A DNA stretch of 64,000 nt. Source: Paramacrobiotus metropolitanus (lineage: Eukaryota; Tardigrada; Eutardigrada; Parachela; Macrobiotidae). Below are positions 46,639 through 58,874 of the stretch, piece by piece; the stretch's first letter is position 1; each line of letters opens with the position of its first letter. The position numbers were made by a program, and so were the translations under genes. Under the pieces are notes generated by a model that was not told the DNA's origin, did no database searches, and saw nothing but the letters and a program-made list of their open reading frames with translations. The DNA lies in NCBI RefSeq assembly GCF_019649055.1, contig NW_026570304.1, forward strand, positions 62,001 to 126,000. Reading direction: 5' to 3'.

Positions 46639-49600
46639 ATGGACGTTGACGAGAGCCTGTTGACGGAGGACGAAGGCAGCCCGCCTCATGGCCCTCACGC
46701 GCACACGGCTCCGTCGACGCAGCCGGCAGTGAGTGCAGTGGCCCAGCAGGAGGAGCCCGCAGAAAAGCCCCGCGCTCCTCCCCCGCCGTGGGGCAACACC
46801 AAGCATCCCGGCCTGGCCACGGTGTACCTGCCCCACCGCGCGCTGCTGCACCAGCAGATCCCGCCGTCGCGCGTGCAGCTGCACCCCGCCGAGGACCAGG
46901 CCAGCACGGCCTGCGGTCCCTTCGGATGGCAGGAGTTGTGGGAGGAGATCCAGCGGAAGGCGGGCTTGCAGCGGGAGCTGAGCGCGATGCTGGCCCGGAT
47001 CATCCGCAAGGTGGAGCAGACGCCGCCCTACAAGGTGCAGGCCAAGTGGGCGCCCCTGCACTTCATCGATGCCTGCTGGAAGGGCAGCGCCCTGCGCCAG
47101 GATCCACCGCCTGCTGGAATTGAAAACTGTAAGTTTAAAGCGACTCTGAACCGTCCGAAAGATCCTTGCATTTTTAACTATTTTCATAGCAGGAAATGCC
47201 AGGAATTATGGTATTCGCACCGCGCCACGACCTTAGATTTAATTCAGTAATTTTGAAAACCATTTATTTTAATCAGTTAGTTAATTTTAATTTTTTTCGA
47301 ATCGAAAAACGGTTTTTAATTTTTTTCTAAATTTTGAAGATATTTTGTGAAAAACAGTAGTGCAGTTTTGTCCACCTTTTGCAAACGTTGGTGAATTGCA
47401 TTCAAACGTCTGTACGTATAATTTTCTTGTTAACGTTATTGGTTTTACACTTTTTTTTTGTAATTAAATCATTTTGAGTACTGTAGTCAGTGATTGAATA
47501 AGTACCTACATTTTCTGATAATTGTCAAATTGAGTTCTCAGTTATTGTCAAAATAACTTTGGTAGCCTGCACGGTGCACCGTTTCTGTTTTTATTTATTT
47601 TTTTTCTCCACTGATATTTTCTCATTGAGCCACTCGTCCTCGGAGTTCAACTAAGCTAAAATTTTTTTAGGTTTTGGTGAATACATAAGTAATCGAAAAG
47701 ATAATTTCGTTTATTTTGTGTGTAAGTAAGTGGTTTTACTGTTACCTACAGTCTAGAAACAGACATGTATATCGTCGCGAAATTAACTGAAGATTGATAA
47801 ACAAAATCCTTGGCTTTTCAGCTGCCAGTCCGTCGCTTCAGCGGGGATCCTCCGAGAAGGAAGCAGCCCCTGCCCCGCAGGCCGACGAGGTTGCCAGTGT
47901 GGGTAACCGGAAAGAGCCAGCAGTGGGCTTCAGTCTGGCGAAGGCCTTGCGTCGCGAAGCCGCGCTGCTCCACGAGCTGAAGGCAGTCCTGCGCACGCGC
48001 CCGGTGGACGACGTCGACGTGTTCCGACTGGCCACGCCGGCCGGTCAGGTGCGCGAGTACGTGCAGGCCTACCTGTACGAAGTGCTGCCGTACAAGAAGA
48101 TCTTCGGCGACAATTACAACTGGAGGATCTTCTGCCGCGGCCTGCACGACTACTTGGCGGTGGGGCGCGCCGACGAGATCTCCCTGCTGCACGTCATCGC
48201 CGGGACGCGCTTCGACGCGATTCCCTGGCTGAAGCAGACGGATGCCGAGCGCAGTCAGCTGTTCTATGCGGGTTTTGTTCTGTGGATTTACCGGCGTCTC
48301 GTCAATCCGCTGGTCAATCGACTCTTCTACGTCACGCTGACCGACTTCCGCCGAAATGAGTACGTGTTCTATCGGCGGGAGATTTGGACGGATCTGGTGC
48401 ATGCTGCGGTGCGAGAACGGATTGATAAGCAGTTGTGGGCGGTCATGCTGAACCAGTCCAAGGAGGAGGAGGATTTGCTGTTGAGCCGCTCGGTCGTTTA
48501 TCGGCCGCGATTCCTGGCCAAGTAAGATCTTGCAAAATATTTGAATATATATTTTCTAATTTATTTGAAATCGTTTCTAAATTATAATTAATATACATTT
48601 TTTAAAAATCCTGCTGACATATTAATATACAAATTGCTCATTACATACATATTTTCTTGTTACTGACTAATACAGTAAACTGCACAGAATAGTTGTATTG
48701 CTGAGAAGCGGTGCTCCATCCTGATAGTTGAAATGTTCGCAGGCCGAACGGGATCCGACCGATCATGGTGTGTGGTCCACACCCGGCCGAAGCGGAGCGG
48801 CAGTGCCTTCCGCTAAAGACAGTGCGCCTTGTTGTGGACTTTTTGGCTGGCCGATATTCCGCGAAAGGCTGCGCTTGCCAGAGCGACAAGGACATCCAGG
48901 CTGCCTGGCAGGAATTCCGCACTGAGCGCCTGCAGAAGCAGGACACCCGACCGCTGCTCTTCCTCGCTTTCGACATCTCGCGGGCCTACGAGAATGTGAA
49001 GAGCAGTGTCATCATAAGCTTCCTCGACCAGTTGAGTGGGTTATGCGAGAGGGATGGGATCAGGGCCGTGCTGCTGTACGACTTGTTCCGGGCCCGTGGT
49101 GCCGCGGGAGAGCGCCGGAAGCCTTCCTCGAGATTCCGTCTTGTTCTTCCTGGCGAGCCGCTTGATGAGGGCTGTCGCAATGTGAAGCCGCAGATGGTGC
49201 CGGTGGAGCGTGTCATTCGAGCTGTTGATCAGCTGATGAAACCAGCCATTTTCAAGTTCAAGGGCAAATGGTAGGAAATGGAACATAAATAACCTTGAGC
49301 TCTGCAGTTTAACTGTAATAATAATTCATAGCGTAATGAATTTGTATGCGTGATCGATGATCTTGTTTGCTCATCCTGACAGGTACCAGTTTAACTCTGG
49401 CGTTCTCCAAGGCGCTCCCGTATCCGCCTGGCTGCTGAACGTGTATCTGAGTGCGCTGGAGCGGGAGGCGGATTTCCGCGCCAGGGAGGATGAGATGCTT
49501 GTGCGCTTCTTCGACGACGTGCTCTTCGTGACGCCCTATCCGGAGCGTCTCCAGTCCTTCGCCCGCACGTACGCCATCCTCTACGCGAAGCATGGCTTAA

Positions 49601-50431
49601 AGGTAGCGCCGCGGAAGACGCAGACCAACTTTGTCACGTCGGATTGTCGGGTGGCGCCAAGTCTGCTGCATGGCGGCGGTACACAGGAAGGTGCGTAAAT
49701 ACTTTTTCCTGAAAAAGACAATTAATTTACGAGGTAACTGATTTCAGTAATAATTCAAAAATATTTACCTGATGAACTATTTGGTAGGCCAGAGCGTAAT
49801 GTCCTGGTATGGCTGGCTGTGGGATTTGGCCGGGATGGGCGTCAGCGTGGACATCGGGCGTTTCGCCGCCCTGGGCGTCAGCTACACGGTGCCGGTGCTG
49901 GAGACGTACTGCGCGCGCGTCCGCACCGCCCTCGTCGCGTCGGTGCGCGGCAAATTCTGCTCGGTGATGCTGGACCTGGCCAGCTGCCCGCGGGCGGGCG
50001 TCGTGCAGAACATTTATCACCTGTTCCTGCTGGCGGGAGTGCGGATGCTGGCCTACTGGCAGCGGATGCAGCGAATTGCCCGCAGCCGGCGCCAGGTGCG
50101 CGTGTTGTTGGAGGAGGTGGGCAGGGCGCTGATCCAGTCGGTGGTGAAGCAGCTGGTCCCGCAGGCGGCCATGGGAGGGCTGCTGGAGTTCCGGGTGGAG
50201 GGTCTGGCGTGGATCGCCTTCGCGCAGGTGCTGGGCAGCGACGTCAGCGGGACGGTGTTGTCGCGCGGCTGCAAGCGCGCCATTCGCGGCGGTTGCGCGA
50301 GCCGACTGAAGCAGATGCACGTGTACGATGCGGTGGACACGTGGGGCATTCGGGAGCTCGCGGAGGATCCGCCGCGGAAGTGGCCGGAGGAGTTCGCCCG
50401 GGTGACGGGGGTCATGTTCGGGAGGGGATGA
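46639..50431 (+). CDS. TERT: telomerase reverse transcriptase, without TEN domain
   Basis: Five exons: 46639-47128, 47822-48521, 48743-49270, 49383-49690 and 49788-50431. All phases agree, giving 889 residues. The protein begins near the RNA-binding domain. A CP-like stretch (VEQTPPYKVQAKWAP) and a QFP-like region (REYVQAYLYEVLPYKKIFG) lead to motif T (RLFYVTLTDFRRNEYVFYR, ~331). The RT domain shows motif 1/2 (PNGIRPIM), A (FLAFDISRAYENV, Asp ~474), B' (SGVLQGAPVSAWLLN), C (VRFFDDVLFVT, Asp ~617-618), D (GLKVAPRKTQTNF) and E (SWYGWLWDL). A C-terminal thumb extension follows (FCSVMLDLASC). All three catalytic Asp are present and the frame is open, so it looks functional. The TEN domain of vertebrate TERT (some 200 N-terminal residues plus linker) is absent, as in arthropod TERTs. 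It would add telomeric repeats. Confidence 0.93.
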
Positions 50432-53400
50432 GTCCCGCGCATTGTTTTGTATTTGCTGGTTGGATGGGTTATCGGCGGTGTGCGATTCACTTGCATTACC
50501 GTACAGGCTGGAATGGGTAGCACATTCTGCTTTGGTGCAGTGATACTGTGTTCTGTTGTGATTACATTTTGACAACTTCCATTTACTGTTATAGTAACTG
50601 GTAGCGGTGTTTTAGCGGAGGATTCACGAATAAGGTTACGAGAAGGATAGAGAGGCTGTGCTTCGTGGTGGGCACTGACAGTACTCGTATGTTTATCCTA
50701 CAGCGGTTAGATGATTCCGCCCAGTTAGTTAATTCAGCGAATGTAGTAAAACAAAGAATGTAATCAAATAGATGTGATATAAAAGGAAGTGGTTACTATT
50801 TCTCGTACAAACTGTGCATGCGTAGCCCTTTTTGCACCGTTTTCTGCTCTTGTGCTCCATACAGAAGCGGTTTACTGTGCAATATGGAGAAGGAGCACTG
50901 TAAGCGTTCTGCAGCACTTGCCTAATAAAAATAATTCATGAAGTATGTGCTCGTACGTACAGATACAGATGGTTGACAAATTGACAAACTGAAGTAAACA
51001 AAAGGCAAAACGTGATAGCAAAGAAATGTACGGCTCGCTGCGTAGCAGTTAACTGCGTGACCTTTCTGACTGAATGCATGCATATATTTACATTTTACAG
51101 TAGCAGCTGCTAATTTGTATAATCATCTGACTGGGCATTGCTGTGCGTAAATGGATAAAGTCCGTCTGCCTGCGCAGGCTGCCGTCACTTTGTGACGTAT
51201 ATACTTGTGCAGACAAGGTGTCAAGACTGCAGTGACACCGGAAATGAGGTAAATCACGGTGTTACGGTGACGATTGACAGAGTGGCATCCCGGACTTGGC
51301 CAGGAGCAACTTTTGTCGATCGGCGCAACTGAGCTTCCACTGAAGCAGCCTTCCGCGGTTGACAACATGCACGGGTTTTTTTGGAACGGAATACCGTGGC
51401 TCCAAGCTGTCGGAACTGCGGCGCAGTCATACTGATACGAAAACAAACCACAGCAATATGCAGTCAGCAGTCTCTACACTAATTCGTCTTATGCACCGCT
51501 GACAAATTAACCCGTAGGAAATGTGAAGGGAGCGTGCAGTGCCGGTATATTATATTATTTATATATGGTAGACCGGAGATCCGGTCGAACAACGGGATGC
51601 CGATACAGTACAGGCACTGTACACATCTCATGAACGCATAACATTATGCGTTATTATAATATTATGCCGGTTTATAAACCGGCGTTAAAACTGTGGTGAT
51701 TTATAGGCACGGCTGCTGTGCGTCAAGAAGAGTCATGTGTTTATGGTCGGTGTAATTGTGTTTGTAAAGCGGCAATCAAGACGACCGTACAGGTGTAGGC
51801 ATGTTAAGCACGCAGTTAAGCGATGATTACGTTCTACTCGCATTTATATACCGCTGCTGATAACTTGTGTGTTTGTTTGTCGCAACAGCCACCAACAGAA
51901 GCCAGTCGAGTATACCTGTAAACGTGTAAACTTGCTACAAACGGGGCTGGGAAAAACACACAGATTTGACGCTTCACCGCACAGCAACGCCAATTCACCG
52001 GCACAACGTATGGCGTATAATTTCGGTAAACCGAAAGAACAGAAAGTTGAGGTGGAACCGGAGAACCGGTTTGGCATGAGTTAGCAAAGTTGCATTTGCC
52101 GGTACATACAAGAGCGTTGTTTATGTTGGCGTTGGAAATACTGGAAGGTCTTTCAATCTGTACGTATATTGCACTTCGCAGTGGCCGGCCAAACAATAAT
52201 AACAATACACCGGTGTAGCAGTACGTCGCCTTGGAGCGGACATGAGCGAAGCCGGTATGCGGATTCGCGGCCAGAACGCTGCATTGATATGTGGCACTAT
52301 GTGCATATGTGCCGGTAATGGTTTATTACAGGCATGGCGAAGTGCTTCTTACTCAGCGAATTGCTGGTGTCATGGTGGTAGGCAGAATGCCGTTCAGGGC
52401 CAAAACTAAATATGAGCTCACAGCAGTCAGCCAAAGCAGTGGAAGGTACCGCCCGCAGCCAACACCAACAACACAACACGCTCCTTACCTTTGCCGGTTA
52501 ACGCTGCACTGGCTGAACCGAACGTTGACGGACGTTAGCGGCGAAGAAAGGCGCCTAGTCGCGTCGACCTTACCTGCTGCTTGTCACTGCTACCGACAAT
52601 TACAACTACCTGTCTTGCTTTGCTGGGAAGTGCAGTTTTTTCTCGTATTGTGCACTGTCGTCAAGAAATGCGTTCCTCTTAGCAGAAGAACCTCTCTAGC
52701 TGGGTATGCACCGGTCGCGCTTCTTTTTGTCGACGACATATGCATACTCGTAGCAGCCGGAAATAGTGCTACTTCTTTTCTTTCCACGTTATCGCTGAGT
52801 ACTGCGTCGGCACAAGTGCGTTTCTTCCTTTTATTCTATTCGAATTCTGTTTCGGCCTGTTTCTGTTCGGCGAAGCACGCTGCATGTGATTGCCGTGTGC
52901 TGTGCTGCTGCCTTGCATGGTGCAGGCACTGCAGGAAGCTACGACCAGTACAGCGGTGGCGATCGACTACTGGCGCTAGCTTTCCTTTATCAAGTCGCTT
53001 TTATACTTTGTCTTATTGTCAGGAAGGCACAACTCCCGGAAAACCTTGTCGGCGCTTTATTTGTGCATATATATTGATGAGTGTCTGTAATCGCGACTGA
53101 TCCCTTTATACGATACCTTCATAACAGTGTATCCATATAAACGTGTATGTTTTGAACTTATATCGGAACGGAATTAAACGGAGGCTCGGGCGATGCGCGC
53201 GTGTGGATTGTTATTACACCAGCTAATAATCCCAATACCGCCGTAAACCTGTTGTTTGCTTGAACATCGGAAACTGCCAATGTCCCTGGACGACTAGTTA
53301 TCATTAAGGCCCGTCCAACTCCAGTCCGGACAATTAAAATCAGATCTTAGGTCTCTTCCGCCGTGATTGTCCCGCCTGGTTGTGATTAGGGCGACTTCCG

Positions 53401-53444
53401 GTGGCTGTCGCTGTCGTATTAGCACCGACGTGTACAAGTACACC
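50432..53444. other. 3-kb spacer between TERT and the VWC-protein gene
   Basis: AT-rich to mixed DNA. The longest open frame (52318-53100, +) lacks known motifs and exon-like codon use. An ACTTCCGGT word lies at about 53394, 51 bp before the next start codon and well placed for its promoter. Confidence 0.45.
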
Positions 53445-56400
53445 ATGGCACCGTTAACACTAGCCAACAGGGGAGTGTTCATTTTGATATTCCTCAGGAT
53501 TTCTGCAGCCGGTAAGCTATAACATATATATATATGTTCAAGATCAGCAACGTTTTTCCGTACGAAAGTCCCTTTAATTTCTTGTCTTTGTGGCACTCAG
53601 TTTAATTACAAATATAAGCAAATTACATATATAAGCACTCAAAACTTAAAATTACATATATAAGCACTCAAAACTTTAACGTGTATTACATACATTTGAC
53701 AGTATAGTATACTGTATACGTGATTTAGGCATTTTGGTGGTATTAGTGGTAATTCCGATTAATTCGCTGTTTCGGTCTGGTTTTAATGCGCAGTCAGCCC
53801 GCAGCGAAAAACTGGCAATGTAAGGAGATTTTCCAAGAAAACATTGCGTTTCTTGTCAGCGGAGAAGTCAGAGAAATGTACAATATTACAGCTGGTAATG
53901 AGAAAGCTCGACACGGCAAAGAAACTTTTTGTCATACGATGATACAGCATTTCGCCAACAGATACATTGCTGAATGCATAATCAGTCGAATGCCGGCTGA
54001 ATTTTTTATCATAAAAAATGCCGCGTGGTTACAGCTACAGATGCGAACTGGCGAAAGAGAAGCATGGGAAGCCGTGCGTGCAATACACAGTGCAGTCAAC
54101 TGGTGTAAACTGCTAATGAGCAATGTGCAGCAGAATGTAGGTAATACTAATCGGTAATAAGCGATAGTTTATTTTCTGCATGAGCAATGCGCCTGGCACT
54201 GCCTGACTGCACGCCGGATGTGCCCACACGCGCACCGCTTCAGCGCCTTAATTATGCAGCGCTGCAAGGCCAACCGAGGCGATGATGTCATCCCTCTGTA
54301 GTTGTTGTTGTTGCGGACAGAGGCCACAAGTTCTAAGCAACCTCTTCTTCCCGAAAATGGAAAAAATCAGAAAAGCTGTTGTTGACAAGCGGCAAATATT
54401 TTGGCAGGGAATTAAATAACGGCAGCGACCACTTCGCGGCGTCATGATCAGCGCAAACTGCTGAGCAGGCGCGGCGCTGTTGACTTGGGCACACGCAGCG
54501 CGTGCCCGCGACACTGTGCACAGTCAATATCGTCAGAAAAAGAACAACGCCGAGAATATATTTTTGTCTAAAGTCTGTCAACAGATTTTTAATTTTGCCG
54601 GGCGGAAAGTGCGGGGAAGAGCGCGGTTCCCAGGGCACTTTAGCGTGGGAACCGCGGCTCGCCGAATAAGTTAGACCGCCGCCGAGGGAGTTTGCCGGTT
54701 TTTACTGCTCTGCCAGTTAAAATTCAGTAATAAAGTAATACGCAATACAGTATTTAAAAAAATAATTCAGTAAAATTCAGGAACATCGGTTAAACACGTC
54801 AGAAACACGTGTTTACCGAGACAGCACAAAGGCGCAAAGCATCGACTGCTTGTGTTGCACTTGATACAGTGCCTGTGCGAGTGAGCTATGACTGACAGCT
54901 GACAACGCCGGCGTCTGGCGACCTTTGCCGTTGGCCAATTCGGCGGCATCAACAACACTGCAACCCGTTCGAGTTGGCGACTTGCAAGTTACGAATCAAA
55001 CTGGAAGCGGAGAAATAACCGGCGACATTGTGTTTTGCAGCTGATCTCAATCCAGCCGCCCCGGGCGACCGCTGCCTGGACAACCAGGGCCACCTCATCG
55101 ACTCGGGCGACCGCTTCATTCCCAGCCGGACCCGGCCTTGCACCGAGGTAAGTTCAAAAGTAATTGCCGTTAAACTATTAAAATAATATCCAATTTAAAT
55201 ATACATACGTTCAACGATATTAAATTTAAAAAATTAAATTGTACAGTGCTTGTGCGCGCGCGGCAACGCCGTGCTGTGCGGCATCGCCATCTGCGTCGGC
55301 CAGGTGAACTGCTCGCTGGCGCGCTGGAACAACACGCTGTGCTGCAAGCCCGAGTGCATCTACCAGAAGCGCCTCATCCTCTCCGACCTGCGCAACTCCA
55401 ACTTCAACGGCCGCGCCCCGGAGGCGGGTGCGCCGGGCCCCACCGCCCCCGCCGGCAACCGCGACCTGCAGCGCAGCAACGCCAACAGCGGAAGTAATAA
55501 CAACAACGCCGGCAACAGCTTCTTCGACACCGGCGCCGTCTTCGGCATGGACGACGCCGCCGGCTACATTCCCAGCAGCAACTACGACGTCTTCAACGTC
55601 GACCACGACGTCAACGGACCCGGGCCCGCAGGTCCCACCGGGAATGGCACCGGAAGTGGTGTGGCGCGCCAGCAGAACCTGCCCAGTCCGTATTATCCCA
55701 TTCTCATCGGGTTGATCAGCTGCGCCCCGGTGGCGCTGTGTATCATCTGCATCAACGCGTTAAGGAAGTACTTCCACGCGCGTAATCACCACACACACCG
55801 GGGATTCTTCTCGGGCGGTCGCCGACGACACAACCGTACGTAGAATAATTGTATTTCCAGTTCCGGCTCATTCGTATATCGGTTTACGCGGGCGCTGTGT
55901 CTGATGTAGGTCAGCATAATCCGCCCAACGCGCCGGTAGTGGAGGCCCCGCCCCCCGTGTACATGGACCCCCCTCCGGCCTACAAGGACCTGGACGGGAA
56001 GTGCAAGGCGGAGGAGCTGCCCAAGTACGAGGACGTGCTCAAGTACGACCAGGAGGTGGAGGAGCGCCGCGCCAGCATGTTCCCGCTGAGCGTGAACACC
56101 GGCATCTTCGCCACCACCTCCAGCGCCCGCTTCCCCTCCGCCGAGCCCCGCAGCTTCACCAACCTGGGCTACTCCCACACGGAGGGCAGTCGCGAGTGCG
56201 TGTCGCCTGAATCAGGAAGCAGCTCCCTCTCGATAACGCTGCCACCAACGCGGAGCCGGTCGGAGGTGGGCGAGGTGTCCGTGACCCCGGAGCCGACGGC
56301 GCTGCGGTCGGCGGTCAGCAGTGACCCGTCCAACGGGACGCAGGATTCCGTTTTGACCCCGCCGCTTAGTACGGGTCTGTCGCACAGCGAGCCGCCCTCG

Positions 56401-56496
56401 AGGGCGCCGTCACTACGCGGACCGACGCGACGGGCCTCGCTGGGCGACGCCGGCGCCGGAGGGTCTTCGGATCCGCGGTCGCCGGTCAAAGAGTGA
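53445..56496 (+). CDS. single-pass membrane protein with VWC domain and PPxY tail
   Basis: Four exons (53445-53511, 55041-55147, 55247-55835, 55910-56496) encode 449 residues with agreeing phases. Signal peptide (GVFILIFLRISAA) is followed by a von Willebrand C-type Cys domain at ~32-95 (RCLDNQGHLIDSGDRF, PCTECLCARG, LCGIAICVGQVNC, LCCKPEC). A Gly/Asn/Pro-rich stalk and one membrane segment at ~208-229 (YPILIGLISCAPVALCIICI) come next. The cytoplasmic tail starts with a basic stop-transfer and has two PPxY motifs (PPVY ~269-272, PPAY ~276-279), then a long Ser/Thr/Pro-rich part. PPxY motifs bind WW domains, for instance of Nedd4-type ubiquitin ligases. The architecture recalls DGCR2/IDD-type proteins but without a visible lectin domain, so no orthology is claimed. 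Intron 1 is 1.5 kb. Confidence 0.8.
53604..53677. repeat. tandem duplication, period 29, about 2.5 copies
   Basis: Units starting AATTACATATATAAGCACTC lie at 53621 and 53650, with a partial, diverged copy before them. Inside intron 1 of the VWC gene. Confidence 0.85.
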
Positions 56497-56957
56497 AATG
56501 TGATGTGCCAGGATGTCGCAAATTAAACGGGATGAATGCTGAAACGAACATTGTGATACTGATATTTTATTGTACTTGTTAGTTGTTTGCCGTTATTTTC
56601 ACAGTCCCTGAATCGAATAATGTCGGAGAATGTCTCTCCTACACGTGCAGGGTTTTAATAATAAATGACGCGGATAATAAACAGGACAATTTCGAGCAAC
56701 GGTGTGTACTTATCGCCGCATGTGACCGGCATGGAGAATGTTGGCGGGCGTTAGTTGAATGGGAATCTGGAACGGGATTACTGCAAGTGGAGGGTAGGTG
56801 GAGACACTGCGACGCATCCGGCTAATTAGCCGCGCGCATTGACGCACGCAACGGCGTCGAGCTGCACCGGGGTGAAATGGAGCGTACGGTGCAGGCATAG
56901 CGTGTACTGTATATATCGGCGAGCGCAACAGAGCTGCGTTAACACTGAACAGTGGGC
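56497..56957. other. 3' UTR of the VWC-protein gene and spacer
   Basis: No exon-like block or clear poly(A) signal close to the stop codon. Leads into the miR-124 hairpin. Confidence 0.45.
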
Positions 56958-57036
56958 CGTGTCCCTTGGCATTCACCGCGTGCCTTAATGTTCGTCAATA
57001 TACGCATCGAAGCTAGCAGTGAACACAAAGTGACCC
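56958..57036 (-). ncRNA. mir-124: miR-124 precursor hairpin
   Basis: On the minus strand, bases 56987-56965 match mature miR-124-3p from seed to tail: TAAGGCACGCGG followed by TGAATGCCAAG. The other arm, 57026-57005, starts GTGTTCACTGC, like known miR-124 star strands. UCACUGC pairs with GCGGUGA, and CUU and GAUG pair further in, leaving a 14-nt loop. miR-124 is an ancient bilaterian microRNA of neurons. The whole mature sequence being kept, together with a matching star arm, makes chance very unlikely. The primary transcript should start at higher coordinates on this strand, in the gene-free DNA beyond. Confidence 0.93.
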
Positions 57037-58865
57037 CGAGCCCATTCTCCCATTCCATGCCACGACGACAACAATTCCCATTAATTTTGCCGGTAGATGC
57101 ACCTGTCCGCTCCGCTATATATGCATTTGTCTATGACCGCACTCGTTAGCGTCGCGGGATTAATTCTTGCTTGGCAGTGTTCCCAGTTGCCACCGGCAGC
57201 CATTAGTCAGATATGAAGCGGTAGCACAGTCTAACAGATAATCCCGTAATATCATATCCATCCATCCCGTTCTCGGCCGGACTGGATCGGATGATGGGCA
57301 CTCGCGCATGGCTGCCTGCAACAACAACATCAACTGCGATTTCCACGACGCATATAATATTATAGCGTATATGTATCATGCAGCCGTAGCGTGCCGGCAT
57401 GAAAGCGCTACTGCCTGGCTTAAATTCCCTTGGCTTCCGGCAGCGCTTTCATCAAAGCCTGATTACACCGCAACCGGTGCTGTTACTGCGCCCCTTCTGT
57501 TATGCACACCGGCTATTAATGAGAGAGCGGACCGCAGCCAGCGGCATTTTAATTTCCATCTATTTGCGTGCAATTTGCTGGGTATTAGTACTAATATAAG
57601 GGAAGCCGGTGAGGTATGATGGGCCAGCGCTGATCAATCCGATGAGTGCTGATCGACCTTCGCTCGTCCTGATTTGCCCCGAAAGCAAATGTCACGGCGG
57701 ATTGTACACGCTCCTACCTGCGCGCTCCGGAGCGGAGAGAAGGTCGGGGAACGGGAATATAGGCATGTCCGCTGGCGACGGCGTCCGTTGATGCCGGCTT
57801 AATTGGGACAAGGCCGCTGCCCCATCCGGAATCGGCGATTGGCTTAATCAGGCCGCTCCGCGCTTCACGTAGCAGCCGCCCGCGCAGCTGTCGGATTGTT
57901 GCGAGTGCTTGTCCCAGCGCCGTTCGCCCGGGGCAGCGCGGTGAGGCCCGATTAGACAAATAAAGCACTTAATAAATCTCCAAACGCCAAATCAACAAGC
58001 CAACGTGCGACATGTACAGAGTACAGACAGCCGGTATCCGCTGTCAGGATATGATATTATGTACATACATGTGTATACAACACAATACGCTGCCGATAGA
58101 ATATGTATTTATGTATTGGACTAATAATTGGCCGAGTAAACAATCTACTGTATCACCCGATCGATTCCGTGTCACATTCAATCGATGCCGGCTCCATTCC
58201 CCTTCCCCATCCCGTTCCCGTATCGGCTGGCAAAGACCGGCGTTTGTCAAGTGTAACTCTTCATCTTTCGCGACAACTACGGCGCCTTAATCCACACGCT
58301 GCGGACAGAATTGCCAGTAAAAGAGGCTATTATTTGCCCACCAAAATGCCGGCCGGAATATCTGTGTGGCGGTTCAGTCTGGATGTTGCCGGCTGCGTCC
58401 GCTGCTGTCGGGGCAGAGTGGCAGCGGGAAGATAGGAGCGGGATTAGCGCGGATGCGGAGCAGTGTGTAGCCAGTATTAGACCGTAATAGACAGCGCAGG
58501 AAATAATGCAAATCAGAAGAGACAGCTCAATTCGATTATGCAGCTTCGTCTCGCAGCGCCAACTGCCAACTGCCAAACCGCGACGTTGCACATCCCGGGA
58601 TGCCATTCCCGACCACCTGCCTCATCCGACAGGCAATAGGCAGCCGGGCAAGTGCAGCCTGAACATTACAGCACATACTGCAGAAATGTTGTGCGTTAAT
58701 GTTCTGCAGCATGGCGCAGAATCTGGCTAACGGTCAGTTGCGCTGATATATACGTATATAGCGGAAGCCAGTTGAGTGTTTGAGCGCGGGCGCGGGTGCA
58801 CCTTGGCGCGGCTGCTCGTGCGGCAGTGAATGCCGGTTGGCAGGCTTGGCAGGCCACTCTAGGCG

Positions 58866-58874
58866 GTATAAATA
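58866..58874 (+). promoter_or_regulatory. candidate TATA box of an unknown transcript
   Basis: GGTATAAATAGTG is a near-consensus TATA box followed ~35-40 bp on by TCAG-type pyrimidine-rich DNA. No gene is seen downstream in the window, so it could serve a non-coding RNA, a distant gene, or nothing. Confidence 0.25.

Noticed and set aside
52166-52190. TATTGCACTT followed by GGCCGGCC, resembling miR-92
   Set aside because: Only the seed part agrees, the rest differs, and no matching opposite arm is visible.
52318-53100. 260-codon open frame between TERT and the VWC gene, containing an FVDDICIL word like an RT motif
   Set aside because: No other motif of any reverse transcriptase surrounds it, codon use is mixed unlike real exons here, and no splice or family support exists. 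Judged a chance open frame.
54621-54654. GCGGTTCCCA/TGGGAACCGC hairpin as a possible structural RNA
   Set aside because: Arms are only 10 bp with a 14-nt loop, within what GC-rich DNA can give by chance, and no RNA family fits.
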